This document shows, piece by piece, positions 6,530 to 13,545 of a stretch of DNA of 15,423 nt. Made by a program: the position numbers and the translations under genes. Under the pieces are notes generated by a model. The model saw nothing but the letters and a program-made list of their open reading frames with translations, had not been told where the DNA came from and ran no database searches. The DNA comes from CALIZF01 sp046292445 (lineage in GTDB: Bacteria > Pseudomonadota > Alphaproteobacteria > Rhodobacterales > Rhodobacteraceae). The DNA lies in assembly GCA_046292445.1 (NCBI GenBank), contig JBKBQT010000047.1:1-15423 (forward strand). The letters are read 5' to 3'. The stretch's first letter is position 1; each line of letters opens with the position of its first letter.

Positions 6530-7306
6530 TCAGCGCAGCCGCGGCGGCCCGTCCGACCCCGGCGGGCGCGGCGCGGCGGGTGCGGCGGCGGCCGGGGCAG
6601 GCAGATCGATGCGCAGCCCCGCACGCAGCATCGCCTGTGCCGCCGGGTCGGCAGCGGCGAGGAAGGCGACATCCATCTCGCCCGCCTCGACGCCGGAAAA
6701 GGTCAGCGCCTCGGCCGCTGCGCGGGCCAGCGCGTCCTCGGCCCCCGGTGCGGCGTCGAGGAAGGCCAGAAGATGCCCCTGCCGCCCGCCCTCGTACTCG
6801 ACGCCGGCCAGAACCGCCGCCGCCGCGATCCCGCCTGCCCGCGCAAGCTTGGCGTCCAGCGCGGCCAGCAGCGCCCGAGGCAGGCCGCCGGGGGCGCGGA
6901 AGGCGCGCGGGCGCGCGGTGTCCCGGTCGGGCGCGCGGTCCAGCGTGCCGGCGAGCCAGTCGAGCGCCGCGGGCGGCACGAGAAAGGCCGCATCGCCGCC
7001 GAGGTTCACGCCAAGCCCGACCCCCTGCCCCGCAAGCTGGCGCGCGATCACCCGGCCGGGCAGCGCGGCATAGGGCACCGGTCCCTCGGCAAAGGCGGCA
7101 AGCCTGTCGTCGCCGTCGAAGGCGAGCACCACCGGCCCGTCGGTCAGCGGGAACAGCTTCGGCACGATCCGCCCGCCCTCGGCCTCGGCCTCGAGCATGA
7201 GCACAAGCTCGGCATCGGCGAGCGCGGCGAAATAGCGCAGCCGTGCCGCATCATCGTCGGGCGCCGCGGTCATGGCGGCATGGGCGATGTCGAGCGGGCT
7301 TGGCAT
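6530..7306 (-). CDS. SseB family protein
   Basis: A 258-residue soluble protein. The N-terminal half resembles the SseB N-terminal domain: helix LDIAHAAMTAAPDD, then RLRYFAALADAELVLMLEAE, then a strand with a predicted turn (VVLAFDGDDRLAAFAEG), and GVGLGVNLGGDAAFLV near the middle. The second half (about 135-235) looks like the SseB C-terminal region, with strands separated by Ala-rich helices. The last 23 or so residues are low-complexity Pro/Ala. The molecular function of chromosomal SseB-like proteins is not established. The gene starts 43 nt after the stop of the uracil-DNA glycosylase-family gene on the same strand, so the two may be co-transcribed. The ribosome-binding site is weak. Confidence 0.65.
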   Translation of the reverse strand: MPSPLDIAHAAMTAAPDDDAARLRYFAALADAELVLMLEAEAEGGRIVPKLFPLTDGPVVLAFDGDDRLAAFAEGPVPYAALPGRVIARQLAGQGVGLGVNLGGDAAFLVPPAALDWLAGTLDRAPDRDTARPRAFRAPGGLPRALLAALDAKLARAGGIAAAAVLAGVEYEGGRQGHLLAFLDAAPGAEDALARAAAEALTFSGVEAGEMDVAFLAAADPAAQAMLRAGLRIDLPAPAAAAPAAPRPPGSDGPPRLR

Positions 7307-7349
7307 GGCGCGGCTTTAGCCTTCGCGCGGGCGGCAGGCAAGGGGCGGG

Positions 7350-7949
7350 CTATGGTGCAAGCGCGGCCGCCACCGCCGCGCGCAGGGCCGGCAGCGCCTC
7401 GGCCGCGAACCAGGGGTTGCGCGCCTGCCAGGCGCGCGTGCGCCAGGACGGATGGGGCAGCGGGAACACCCCGCCCGCCACCCGCGCCCGCCAGTCCGCC
7501 GCCGCCGCCGTCACCGACACCGGCCCGACATGCCAGCGGATCGCCGCCCCGCCGAGCGCCAGCGTGAGCCGCAGCCCCGGCAGCGTCGCCAGCGCCGCCG
7601 CGCGCCAGGTCGCCGCGCAGACCGGCGGCGGCGGCAGATCGGCCCCCCGCGCGTCATAGCCCGGAAAGCAGAAGGCCATCGGCATGATGGCGATGCGCGC
7701 GCGGTCGTAGAACGTCCCCTCGTCCACCCCCATCCAGCCGCGCAGCACATCGCCCGACCGGTCGCGGAACGGCTCGCCCGCGCGGTGCACCCGAAGGCCC
7801 GGCGCCTGCCCCGCGACGAGGATGCGCGCGCCCGGGCGGAACCAGACCACGGGGCGCGGCGCATGCGCCGTGGCCGTCGCGGCAAAGCTGGGCGCGCAGA
7901 TCCGGCATGCCGCGATTGCCGCCGCCACATCCGCATCACCCGTCGTCAT
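7350..7949 (-). CDS. Uracil-DNA glycosylase family protein (family 4/5-like, probable Fe-S)
   Basis: Probable DNA repair enzyme that removes uracil or related bases. In its 199 residues the nucleotide-binding motif GQAPG is at 47-51 followed by H55, PFRDRSGDVLRGWMG is at about 60-74, and the C-terminal HPSWR motif (166-170) supplies the usual catalytic or minor-groove loop position. Four cysteines, C15 and C18 near the N-terminus and C94 and C111 in the middle, match the spacing of 4Fe-4S ligands in family 4 and 5 enzymes. It starts 161 bp upstream of and divergent from kpsT. No strong ribosome-binding site precedes the ATG at 7949. Exact substrate preference cannot be told from sequence. Confidence 0.78.
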   Translation of the reverse strand: MTTGDADVAAAIAACRICAPSFAATATAHAPRPVVWFRPGARILVAGQAPGLRVHRAGEPFRDRSGDVLRGWMGVDEGTFYDRARIAIMPMAFCFPGYDARGADLPPPPVCAATWRAAALATLPGLRLTLALGGAAIRWHVGPVSVTAAAADWRARVAGGVFPLPHPSWRTRAWQARNPWFAAEALPALRAAVAAALAP

Positions 7950-7970
7950 CGCCGCACCACCCGAAACGCG

Positions 7971-8000
7971 TTGTCAAACCGCCGCGGCCTCGGACATAAT
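7971..8000 (+). promoter_or_regulatory. Probable promoter of the kpsT-kpsE pair
   Basis: TTGTCA (7971-7976) and CATAAT (7995-8000) are separated by 18 nt; each matches the sigma-70 consensus at five of six positions. The predicted transcript would start near 8007, giving a 5' leader of about 104 nt before the kpsT ATG at 8111. I see no riboswitch-like structure in that leader. Confidence 0.6.
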
Positions 8001-8110
8001 GCTGCCGGAAAGCGGGCCTAAACGCTCTCTTCACCAAGACCTGCGACACACGCGGGCATGGCCGCGGGGCAGCGGCAAGGCAAGGGCGGTTTCGTGCAGA
8101 AAGCCGGGCA

Positions 8111-8770
8111 ATGATCGAGTTCCAGGGTGTCAGCAAGTCCTTCTGGACGGGCAAGACGCGCAAGGTCATTCTCGACCGCGCGTCCTTCCGGGTGGAGCCG
8201 GGCAATTCGCTCGGCATCCTCGCGCCCAACGGCACCGGCAAGACGACGATCATCAACATGATGGCGGGGCTCGAGAAACCGGACGAAGGCAAGGTGATCC
8301 GCACCAGCCGCATCTCGTTCCCGCTCGGCTTCATGGGCGGCGTGGTCACGAAGCACACGGGAACCGAGAATGCGCGCTACATCGCGCGGCTCTACGGCCT
8401 CGACCCCGATTATGTCGAAAGCTTCTGCCGCTGGATGTGCGGGATCGAGGAATATTTCGACATGCCGGTCGGCACCTACAGCCAGGGCATGCGCGCGCGG
8501 TTTTCCTTCTCGCTGATGCTGGCGATGGAATTCGACATCTACCTGATCGACGAGGGCATGCCCTCGACCACCGATGTCGCGTTCAACAGGCGCGCCGGCG
8601 CGATCCTGCGCGAGCGGCTGATGGCCAAGACGGTCGTCATCGTCTCGCACGATGCGCGGACGCTGGAAAAGTTCTGCCGCTCGGCGGCGGTGCTGCGCAA
8701 CGGGCAGGTCTACATGTTCGAAACCCTCGAGGAAGCGAAACGCCTCTATGACTACGAAGCCCACGGCTAG
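8111..8770 (+). CDS. kpsT: Capsular polysaccharide export ATPase, KpsT-like
   Basis: Cytoplasmic ATPase of an ABC-2 exporter for capsular or other surface polysaccharide; 219 residues, the normal KpsT length. Walker A is APNGTGKT (38-45), in which the usual first glycine is alanine. The signature region is YSQGMRARFSF (about 123-133), the degenerate form usual for polysaccharide exporters. Walker B is IYLIDE (143-148), with the switch histidine in VSHDA (H180). The short length, with no C-terminal carbohydrate-binding domain, separates it from Wzt-type ATPases. Its last 23 nt overlap the start of kpsE. The partner permease KpsM is not adjacent. The start at 8111 lacks a strong ribosome-binding site. 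Confidence 0.88.
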   Translation: MIEFQGVSKSFWTGKTRKVILDRASFRVEPGNSLGILAPNGTGKTTIINMMAGLEKPDEGKVIRTSRISFPLGFMGGVVTKHTGTENARYIARLYGLDPDYVESFCRWMCGIEEYFDMPVGTYSQGMRARFSFSLMLAMEFDIYLIDEGMPSTTDVAFNRRAGAILRERLMAKTVVIVSHDARTLEKFCRSAAVLRNGQVYMFETLEEAKRLYDYEAHG

Positions 8771-10451
8771 ACGCTTTCGCATCCGCCGATCCGGCCCGCT
8801 GGTGGACGGTGCGGCCGAGACGGTCGAGGATGCCCCCTCCCTGACGCCGCGGGCCGTTCCCGATCCGGCGGGGGCGGCGCGCAGCATGGCGCCGGACCCG
8901 ATGGGCGGGGCGGTGCAGCGCGATGATTCTTCAGCCGAGGATGCGCCGCAGCGGGGCGCGCCCGCCGCGCCGGTGCCTGCGCAGCCGGCCGCAGCGACGA
9001 TCGACGCCATCCGGGCCGAAGGGCTTACGGGCCGGCAGTTGCGCCTTGCCCGCCGCGTGGCGCAAAAGCACGACCTGCCGGCCACCTCGGATTACGACGC
9101 CGTTCGCCTCTTGCGCGCGGCGGGGATCGACCCGTTCCAGCGCGCCAACCTGCTGGAGCTTGTGACGGCAGCCGGATCGGGCGGCGAGGGCGCGCCGCCC
9201 GGCGGCTCGCGCGCGCTGGCCACGGTGCCGGCCGCGCCCAACCTGCCGCAGACGGCGCGCCCCGCGGCCCTGCCCTCGCCCGAGATCCGCGCCGAACAGA
9301 ACCACGCCGCCGACATCCTGCGCATCCAGGCCGACATCATGCGCCGCCGCCGCCGCCGCGCCGTGATCCTTGCGATCCGGCTGGCGTTCTTCGTGCTTCT
9401 CCCGACGCTGGCGGCGCTGTGGTATTTCGCGGCGGTGGCAACGCCGCTCTACGGCACGCGGTCGGAATTCGTGATCCAGCAGGCCGAAAGCGCCACCGGC
9501 GCCGGCGGTCTCGGCAGCCTGTTCTCGGGCACGCAATTCGCCACCAGCCAGGATTCGATCGCCGTGCAAGGCTATCTGCAATCGCGCGAGGCGATGCAGC
9601 GGCTCGACCGGGACGAGGGGTTCCGTGCCGCCTTCTCGGGCCCCGGTACCGACCCGATCCTGCGCCTGCCCGACGATGCGAGCAGCGAGGCCGTCTATGC
9701 CACCTACCGGCGCAACGTGAAGATCGCCTATGACCCGACCGAGGGCATCATCAAGATGGAGGTGAGCGCGCCGTCGCCCGAATTGTCCGCGGCCTGGTCC
9801 CGCGCCCTCATCCGCTATGCCGAGGAACAGGTCGATACGCTCACCCAGCGGCTGCGGGGCGATCAGATGCGCGGCGCGATGGCCAGCTATGAACAGGCCG
9901 AGGCGAACCTGCGCGTCGCGCAGGACCGGGTGGTGGCGCTGCAGGAACGCTATCGCGTGCTCTCGTCGGAGGTCGAGGTGTCACTGCTGACGGCGCAGAT
10001 CACCAATCTCGAGACGCAACTGACGCAGGACCGGCTGTCGCTGATCCAGATGCAGTCCAACGCGACGCCGAACCGCGCCCGGATGGAGCCTCTGGAACGC
10101 CGCATCGCCACGCTGACGGACGAGATCGCGACCCTGCGGGCGCGGCTGACCGAAGGCGGCGCGGGGGGCCTGTCGCTCGCGCGCGTGCAGAGCGAGCTTC
10201 TGGTGGCGCAGGCGGATGTGGAGACGCGCCAGCTTCTTCTGGCGCAGTCGCTGCAGCAGCTCGAGACCGCGCGGATCGAGGCGAACCGGCAGGTGCGGTA
10301 TCTGTCGGTTTCGGTCAGCCCTGTGGCGCCCGATGTCGCTTCCTATCCGCGGGTGTTCGAGAATACGGCAGTGGTGCTGCTGCTGTTCGCCGGCATCTAC
10401 CTGATGGTGTCGATGACCGCCTCGATCCTGCGCGAGCAGATCTCGGCCTGA
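8748..10451 (+). CDS. kpsE: Capsular polysaccharide export inner-membrane protein, KpsE-like, with long N-terminal extension
   Basis: Polysaccharide co-polymerase-type (PCP-2b/KpsE) protein linking the ABC exporter to the outer-membrane channel; 567 residues. Residues 1-200 are a cytoplasmic extension: Pro/Ala-rich linkers flank a short helical segment (about 84-140, IDAIRAEGLTGRQLR ... NLLELV). A run of arginines (199-204) precedes membrane segment 1 (about 205-229). The periplasmic part begins with the usual LYGTRSEFVIQQAES and contains a long coiled coil (about 355-515). Membrane segment 2 is at about 540-560, with a short cytoplasmic tail. Typical KpsE proteins are about 380-400 residues, so the extra length is almost all N-terminal. 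The ATG at 8748 overlaps kpsT by 23 nt, with GAGGAAG about 13 nt upstream. Confidence 0.85.
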   Translation: MTTKPTARRFRIRRSGPLVDGAAETVEDAPSLTPRAVPDPAGAARSMAPDPMGGAVQRDDSSAEDAPQRGAPAAPVPAQPAAATIDAIRAEGLTGRQLRLARRVAQKHDLPATSDYDAVRLLRAAGIDPFQRANLLELVTAAGSGGEGAPPGGSRALATVPAAPNLPQTARPAALPSPEIRAEQNHAADILRIQADIMRRRRRRAVILAIRLAFFVLLPTLAALWYFAAVATPLYGTRSEFVIQQAESATGAGGLGSLFSGTQFATSQDSIAVQGYLQSREAMQRLDRDEGFRAAFSGPGTDPILRLPDDASSEAVYATYRRNVKIAYDPTEGIIKMEVSAPSPELSAAWSRALIRYAEEQVDTLTQRLRGDQMRGAMASYEQAEANLRVAQDRVVALQERYRVLSSEVEVSLLTAQITNLETQLTQDRLSLIQMQSNATPNRARMEPLERRIATLTDEIATLRARLTEGGAGGLSLARVQSELLVAQADVETRQLLLAQSLQQLETARIEANRQVRYLSVSVSPVAPDVASYPRVFENTAVVLLLFAGIYLMVSMTASILREQISA

Positions 10452-10453
10452 CC

Positions 10454-10489
10454 GCGCCGCCTTGCGTCCGGGGCGCTCGCGGGCGGCGC
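10454..10489 (+). other. GC-rich hairpin after kpsE
   Basis: An 8-bp perfect inverted repeat (GCGCCGCC at 10454-10461 and GGCGGCGC at 10482-10489) with a 20-nt loop starts 3 nt after the kpsE stop codon. There is no T-run, so it is not a convincing intrinsic terminator. The remaining 100 bp up to the convergent flavoprotein gene is very GC-rich, and I see no other feature in it. Confidence 0.25.
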
Positions 10490-10588
10490 AGGCTGGTCGC
10501 GGCGCCCGGGCCGCTTGCCGGGTGGACGGCGAAGCCTGCGGCGCCGCGCGCGGCCGGCTGTCGGCTGCGCCCCCGCCGCGGGGCCGCT

Positions 10589-11764
10589 TCAGGCCGCCTG
10601 CCCCGCCGCCCAGCCCGAGGCCCAGGCCCATTGGAAGTTGTAGCCGCCGAGCCAGCCGGTCACATCCACCACCTCGCCCACGAAATGCAGCCCCGGCACC
10701 GCCCGCGCCGCCATGGTCCGGGCGTCAAGGTCGCGCGTGTCCACGCCGCCGCAGGTCACCTCGGCCGTGCGATAGCCTTCGGACCCGGTGGGCCGAAGCG
10801 TCCAGTTGCCCAGGACCCCGGCCAGCCGCGCCAGAGCCGCGGCGTCGAGATCGGCCAGCCGCCCCGGCGCCTCGGCCCAGTCGGCCACCGCCCGCGCCAG
10901 CCGCTCGGGCGCGAGCGCGGCCAGCGCCTTGCCCGCGGCCTTTCCCCCCGCCTGCCGCCGCAGATCGGCCAGCACCGCCGCCGCATCGCGGCCGGGCAGG
11001 AAATCGACCCGGATCGCCGCGCCCGGCGCCCAATGGCTCGACACCTGCAGGATCGACGGCCCCGACAGCCCGCGATGGGTGAAGAGAAGCCCGTCCTCGA
11101 ACCCCGCCCGCCCCGCGCTGACCCGCGCCGGCACCGCAAGCCCAGCCAGCGCCGCCATCGCCGCGCGCAGGCCATCCCCGAAGGTCAGCGGCACGAGGCC
11201 CGGCCGCGTCTCGACCAGCCGCAGCCTGAACTGCCGCGCGAGCGCGTAGCCGAGGCCCGTCGCCCCCATCTTGGGGATCGACAGGCCCCCGGTGGCGACC
11301 ACCAGCGCCGCCGCCGCCACCGCCCCGCGCGCGGTCTCGACCCGGAAGGCGCCGTCGCGCACCACCGGCCCGACCGCGCAGCCGGTCCAGAGCCGCCCGC
11401 CCGCCTGCCCCAGATCGCGCAGGAGCGCATCGACAACCTGCGTCGCCGGCCCGTCGCAGAAAAGCTGCCCCAGCGTCTTTTCGTGCCAGGCGATGCCCCA
11501 GCCGTTCATCCGCACGACGAAGTCCTGCGGGGTGTAGCGCGCCAGCGCCGAGGCGGCAAAGCGCGGGTTGGCCGACAGGAACCGGTCGGGCGCGGCGGCA
11601 AGATTGGTGAAGTTGCACCGGCCCCCGCCCGATATGCGGATCTTCTCGCCCGGCCTTTGCGCATGATCGACCACCAGCACCCGCCGCCCGCGCCGCGCCG
11701 CCTCGATCCCCGCGAAAAGCCCCGCCGCCCCGGCCCCGAGGACCAGCACATCCACCCGTTCCAT
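10589..11764 (-). CDS. NAD(P)/FAD-dependent oxidoreductase, HI0933/YhiN (BaiN-like) family
   Basis: Cytosolic flavoprotein of 391 residues, the normal family length. The FAD-binding Rossmann motif GAGAAG is at 10-15. The family hallmark SGGGRCNFTN is at 45-54, ATGGLSIPKMGATG at 157-170, TCGGVDT in the C-terminal third, and the closing FAD-contact segment GEVVDVTGWLGGYNFQWAWA near 364-383. The physiological substrate of the family is generally unknown; a BaiN-type dehydrogenase assignment would be overreach. The ATG at 11764 has a G-rich ribosome-binding site (AGGGCGGGG). The gene diverges from tRNA-Gln across a 100-bp region. Confidence 0.92.
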   Translation of the reverse strand: MERVDVLVLGAGAAGLFAGIEAARRGRRVLVVDHAQRPGEKIRISGGGRCNFTNLAAAPDRFLSANPRFAASALARYTPQDFVVRMNGWGIAWHEKTLGQLFCDGPATQVVDALLRDLGQAGGRLWTGCAVGPVVRDGAFRVETARGAVAAAALVVATGGLSIPKMGATGLGYALARQFRLRLVETRPGLVPLTFGDGLRAAMAALAGLAVPARVSAGRAGFEDGLLFTHRGLSGPSILQVSSHWAPGAAIRVDFLPGRDAAAVLADLRRQAGGKAAGKALAALAPERLARAVADWAEAPGRLADLDAAALARLAGVLGNWTLRPTGSEGYRTAEVTCGGVDTRDLDARTMAARAVPGLHFVGEVVDVTGWLGGYNFQWAWASGWAAGQAA

Positions 11765-11820
11765 GGCCCCGCCCTAGGCCCTCCGCCCCGCAGAGGCAAC
11801 GGCCCGCAGCGGCGAATTTG

Positions 11821-11841
11821 CCCCTTGCGGGGGCCAAGGGG
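11821..11841. repeat. Inverted repeat over the tRNA-Gln promoter
   Basis: CCCCTTG (11821-11827) and CAAGGGG (11835-11841) form a perfect 7-bp inverted repeat with a 7-nt GC loop, covering the -35 box and the start of the spacer. Given the local GC bias a chance origin is possible. Confidence 0.35.
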
Positions 11842-11853
11842 CGCGGCTAATAC
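11825..11853 (+). promoter_or_regulatory. Probable promoter of tRNA-Gln
   Basis: TTGCGG (11825-11830) and TAATAC (11848-11853) are separated by 17 nt, with the -10 box ending 11 nt before the mature tRNA 5' end. The left arm of a perfect inverted repeat (11821-11841) overlaps the -35 box. Confidence 0.6.
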
Positions 11854-11864
11854 CCGGCCCCAGT

Positions 11865-11939
11865 TGGGGCGTGGCCAAGTGGTAAGGCATCGGTTTTTGG
11901 TACCGTGTACCGTAGGTTCGAATCCTACCGCCCCAGCCA
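11865..11939 (+). tRNA. tRNA-Gln (anticodon UUG)
   Basis: The 75-nt gene folds as a standard cloverleaf: acceptor TGGGGCG/CGCCCCA, D-stem GCC/GGC, anticodon loop TTTTGGT with anticodon TTG at 11897-11899, T-arm GTAGG-TTCGAAT-CCTAC, and encoded GCCA at the 3' end. The first anticodon-stem pair is U-U. It reads CAA codons (and CAG by wobble). The last 15 nt are shared on the other strand with the serine recombinase 3' end, which marks the tRNA as an island integration site. Confidence 0.97.
11925..11939. other. Probable attachment site (att) in the tRNA-Gln 3' end
   Basis: The recombinase reading frame ends ...TGG CTG GGG CGG TAG, and these 15 nt are the complement of the tRNA-Gln 3' end. Backbone and island therefore meet at or within the tRNA 3' half. 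The second att copy should be a direct repeat of part of the tRNA 3' end at the far island boundary. No such repeat occurs between 13500 and 15423, so the island extends beyond the window. Confidence 0.6.
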
Positions 11940-13502
11940 AATCTCGTTTTTCGATGAACTGCCGTTATTTTCGGTGCTTGAACGAGCGGCGATGGCCGTC
12001 GTTTCCGCCAAGAGATCAAAGGGTTGGCGGAAGGTGGCGACCACCTCGCCATCCTCCCAAGAGCAGTTCGAAAGTACGAAGTTGAGCAGGCGGCGTTTTT
12101 CGCAGGCGGGCTGGCGTTCGAACAGCGCCTGAGCATTCCGGGCAAGTTCGAGAATCCGGACGCCCTCGTCCATGTAGGACTGCTCGGCCTCCTCATGGCG
12201 GTCGATGTCGCGCTGCAAGCGCCGCTGTTCCTCTCGCCATTCGCCCGCCATCTTCTCGAAGAATTCGCCGCCAATCTTGCCGTCGAGCTTGTCGACATAC
12301 ATGGCGCTGATCCGCTCGCCGAACCGCTTGTGCTCGGCCTGGAGCCGCTTGATCGCTTCCTCGTGCTCGTGGCGTTCGTCCGCATGGCTGGCGTGCAGCG
12401 CCTCGCGCACCCAGTCCAGAACCTCGTCGTCGAACCGAAGCTGGCCAAGCATGGCCGTGAATTGCTGCTCCAGAACCTCCTCGCGCACATACTTGCGGCG
12501 ACAGGATGCGGGCTCGCCCAGGCATTTGTCGGCGTAGCCGGTGCAGTGGTAGTAGATGTATTTCTGCTTCTTGATCTCGCCGACCACCGAGCAGCCGCAT
12601 CGCGCGCAGGCGATCAGGCCCGAGAAGGCTAAGTCGTGGGTCATGCGTCGATGCTTGCTGGCGTTCCGGCCATCCATCACGCCCTGCACCCGCTCCCATG
12701 CCTCGACCGAAACCAGCGGTTTGTGCTTGCCCTGATAGAGCTTGCCGTTCCACTCGAACCAGCCGGTGTAAAGGCGATTGCGCAGGATCGAATGCACGGT
12801 ACTGGTGGGAACCGGCGCGCCGCTCTTCTTGTAGACCAGACCAGCAGCGCGCGCCTTGTTGGCCACCTCTTTCAACGCGAACTCGCCGGTCGCGTACCAC
12901 TCGAACAGCTTCGAAACGATCGGCGCAACCTCGGGATCGACGGCGATGACCTTGCGCCCGTCCGGACCGGTGACGTTCAGGTAGCCTAGCGGTGTCTTGG
13001 TCGGCCAGATGCCTTGCTCGGCCTTCTCCTGCTGTCCCTTTCGGGCCTCCTCGGACAGGTTGTCGATGTAGTTCTTCGCCATCAGCACCTTGATGCCGTG
13101 CATGAACTTTTCCGAAGACCGCGACCCGCGCGACAGCACCACGCCTTCCTTCGGAAAGTGGATCTCGGCGTCCAACTCGTCGATGGTCACCCAGTCCTTG
13201 AGGTTGCGATAGAGCCGGTCGGTCTTCTCGACGAGGATCACCCGCACATCGGGATGTGCCCTCAGCCAAGTCACCATCTCGCCGAAAGCGCCGCGGCCGG
13301 TCTGCTTGGCGGTCTCCACATCCACATACTCCTGCGCGACCGTGAAGCCCTCGGCGGCGGCGTAGTCCTTCAGCAGCTTCAGCTGGGCCGGGATCGAGTA
13401 GCCCTCCTTCTCCTGCTCCTTCGAGGAGACGCGGGCATAGATCACGGCCCGCTTGCTCGGCGGCGGGGCGGATGGTTTGGGCGTGTGGGTTCTAGCTGGC
13501 AT
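11925..13502 (-). CDS. Large serine recombinase (integrase of the island)
   Basis: Site-specific DNA recombinase of 525 residues. The N-terminal catalytic domain (about 17-165) has YARVSSKEQ with the expected nucleophile Ser26 and EKTDRLYRN (about 92-100) with catalytic arginines. A recombinase DNA-binding domain (about 170-290) contains TPLGYLNV and SILRNRLYTGWFEWNGKLYQ. A zinc ribbon follows with C299, C302, C320 and C327, then a long coiled coil (about 375-460). Its stop and last four sense codons (WLGR) are encoded by the tRNA-Gln 3' end, so the two genes converge and overlap. The ATG at 13502 has no Shine-Dalgarno sequence, and the putative promoter would start transcription at or next to it. 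Likely function is insertion and excision of the island. Confidence 0.93.
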   Translation of the reverse strand: MPARTHTPKPSAPPPSKRAVIYARVSSKEQEKEGYSIPAQLKLLKDYAAAEGFTVAQEYVDVETAKQTGRGAFGEMVTWLRAHPDVRVILVEKTDRLYRNLKDWVTIDELDAEIHFPKEGVVLSRGSRSSEKFMHGIKVLMAKNYIDNLSEEARKGQQEKAEQGIWPTKTPLGYLNVTGPDGRKVIAVDPEVAPIVSKLFEWYATGEFALKEVANKARAAGLVYKKSGAPVPTSTVHSILRNRLYTGWFEWNGKLYQGKHKPLVSVEAWERVQGVMDGRNASKHRRMTHDLAFSGLIACARCGCSVVGEIKKQKYIYYHCTGYADKCLGEPASCRRKYVREEVLEQQFTAMLGQLRFDDEVLDWVREALHASHADERHEHEEAIKRLQAEHKRFGERISAMYVDKLDGKIGGEFFEKMAGEWREEQRRLQRDIDRHEEAEQSYMDEGVRILELARNAQALFERQPACEKRRLLNFVLSNCSWEDGEVVATFRQPFDLLAETTAIAARSSTENNGSSSKNEIWLGR

Positions 13503-13505
13503 GAT

Positions 13506-13538
13506 GTTTAGTGTAACCTAAACGGTGACGCTCAACAA
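13506..13538 (-). promoter_or_regulatory. Possible promoter with operator-like dyad for the recombinase
   Basis: On the minus strand TTGTTG (13533-13538) and TACACT (13510-13515) are spaced by 17 nt, predicting a start near the recombinase ATG (13502) and hence a leaderless mRNA. A perfect 6-bp inverted repeat GTTTAG/CTAAAC with a 6-nt centre (13506-13523) covers the -10 box. Both boxes are weak matches. The dyad would suit autoregulation by the recombinase or by a repressor. Confidence 0.35.
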
Positions 13539-13545
13539 GTGTCTC

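Noticed and set aside
8652..8747. Earlier start of kpsE at 8652
   Set aside because: It would overlap kpsT by 119 nt, and the added residues are an out-of-frame reading of the kpsT end. The ATG at 8748 with GAGGAAG upstream fits better.
8018..9085. Minus-strand open frame of 355 codons opposite kpsT and kpsE
   Set aside because: It is antisense to two clearly recognised genes, and its Arg/Ala/His-rich product matches nothing.
10631..12085. Plus-strand open frame of 484 codons across the flavoprotein gene and tRNA-Gln
   Set aside because: It is antisense to the well-supported HI0933-family gene and runs straight through the tRNA. The composition is Arg/Pro/Gln-rich noise.
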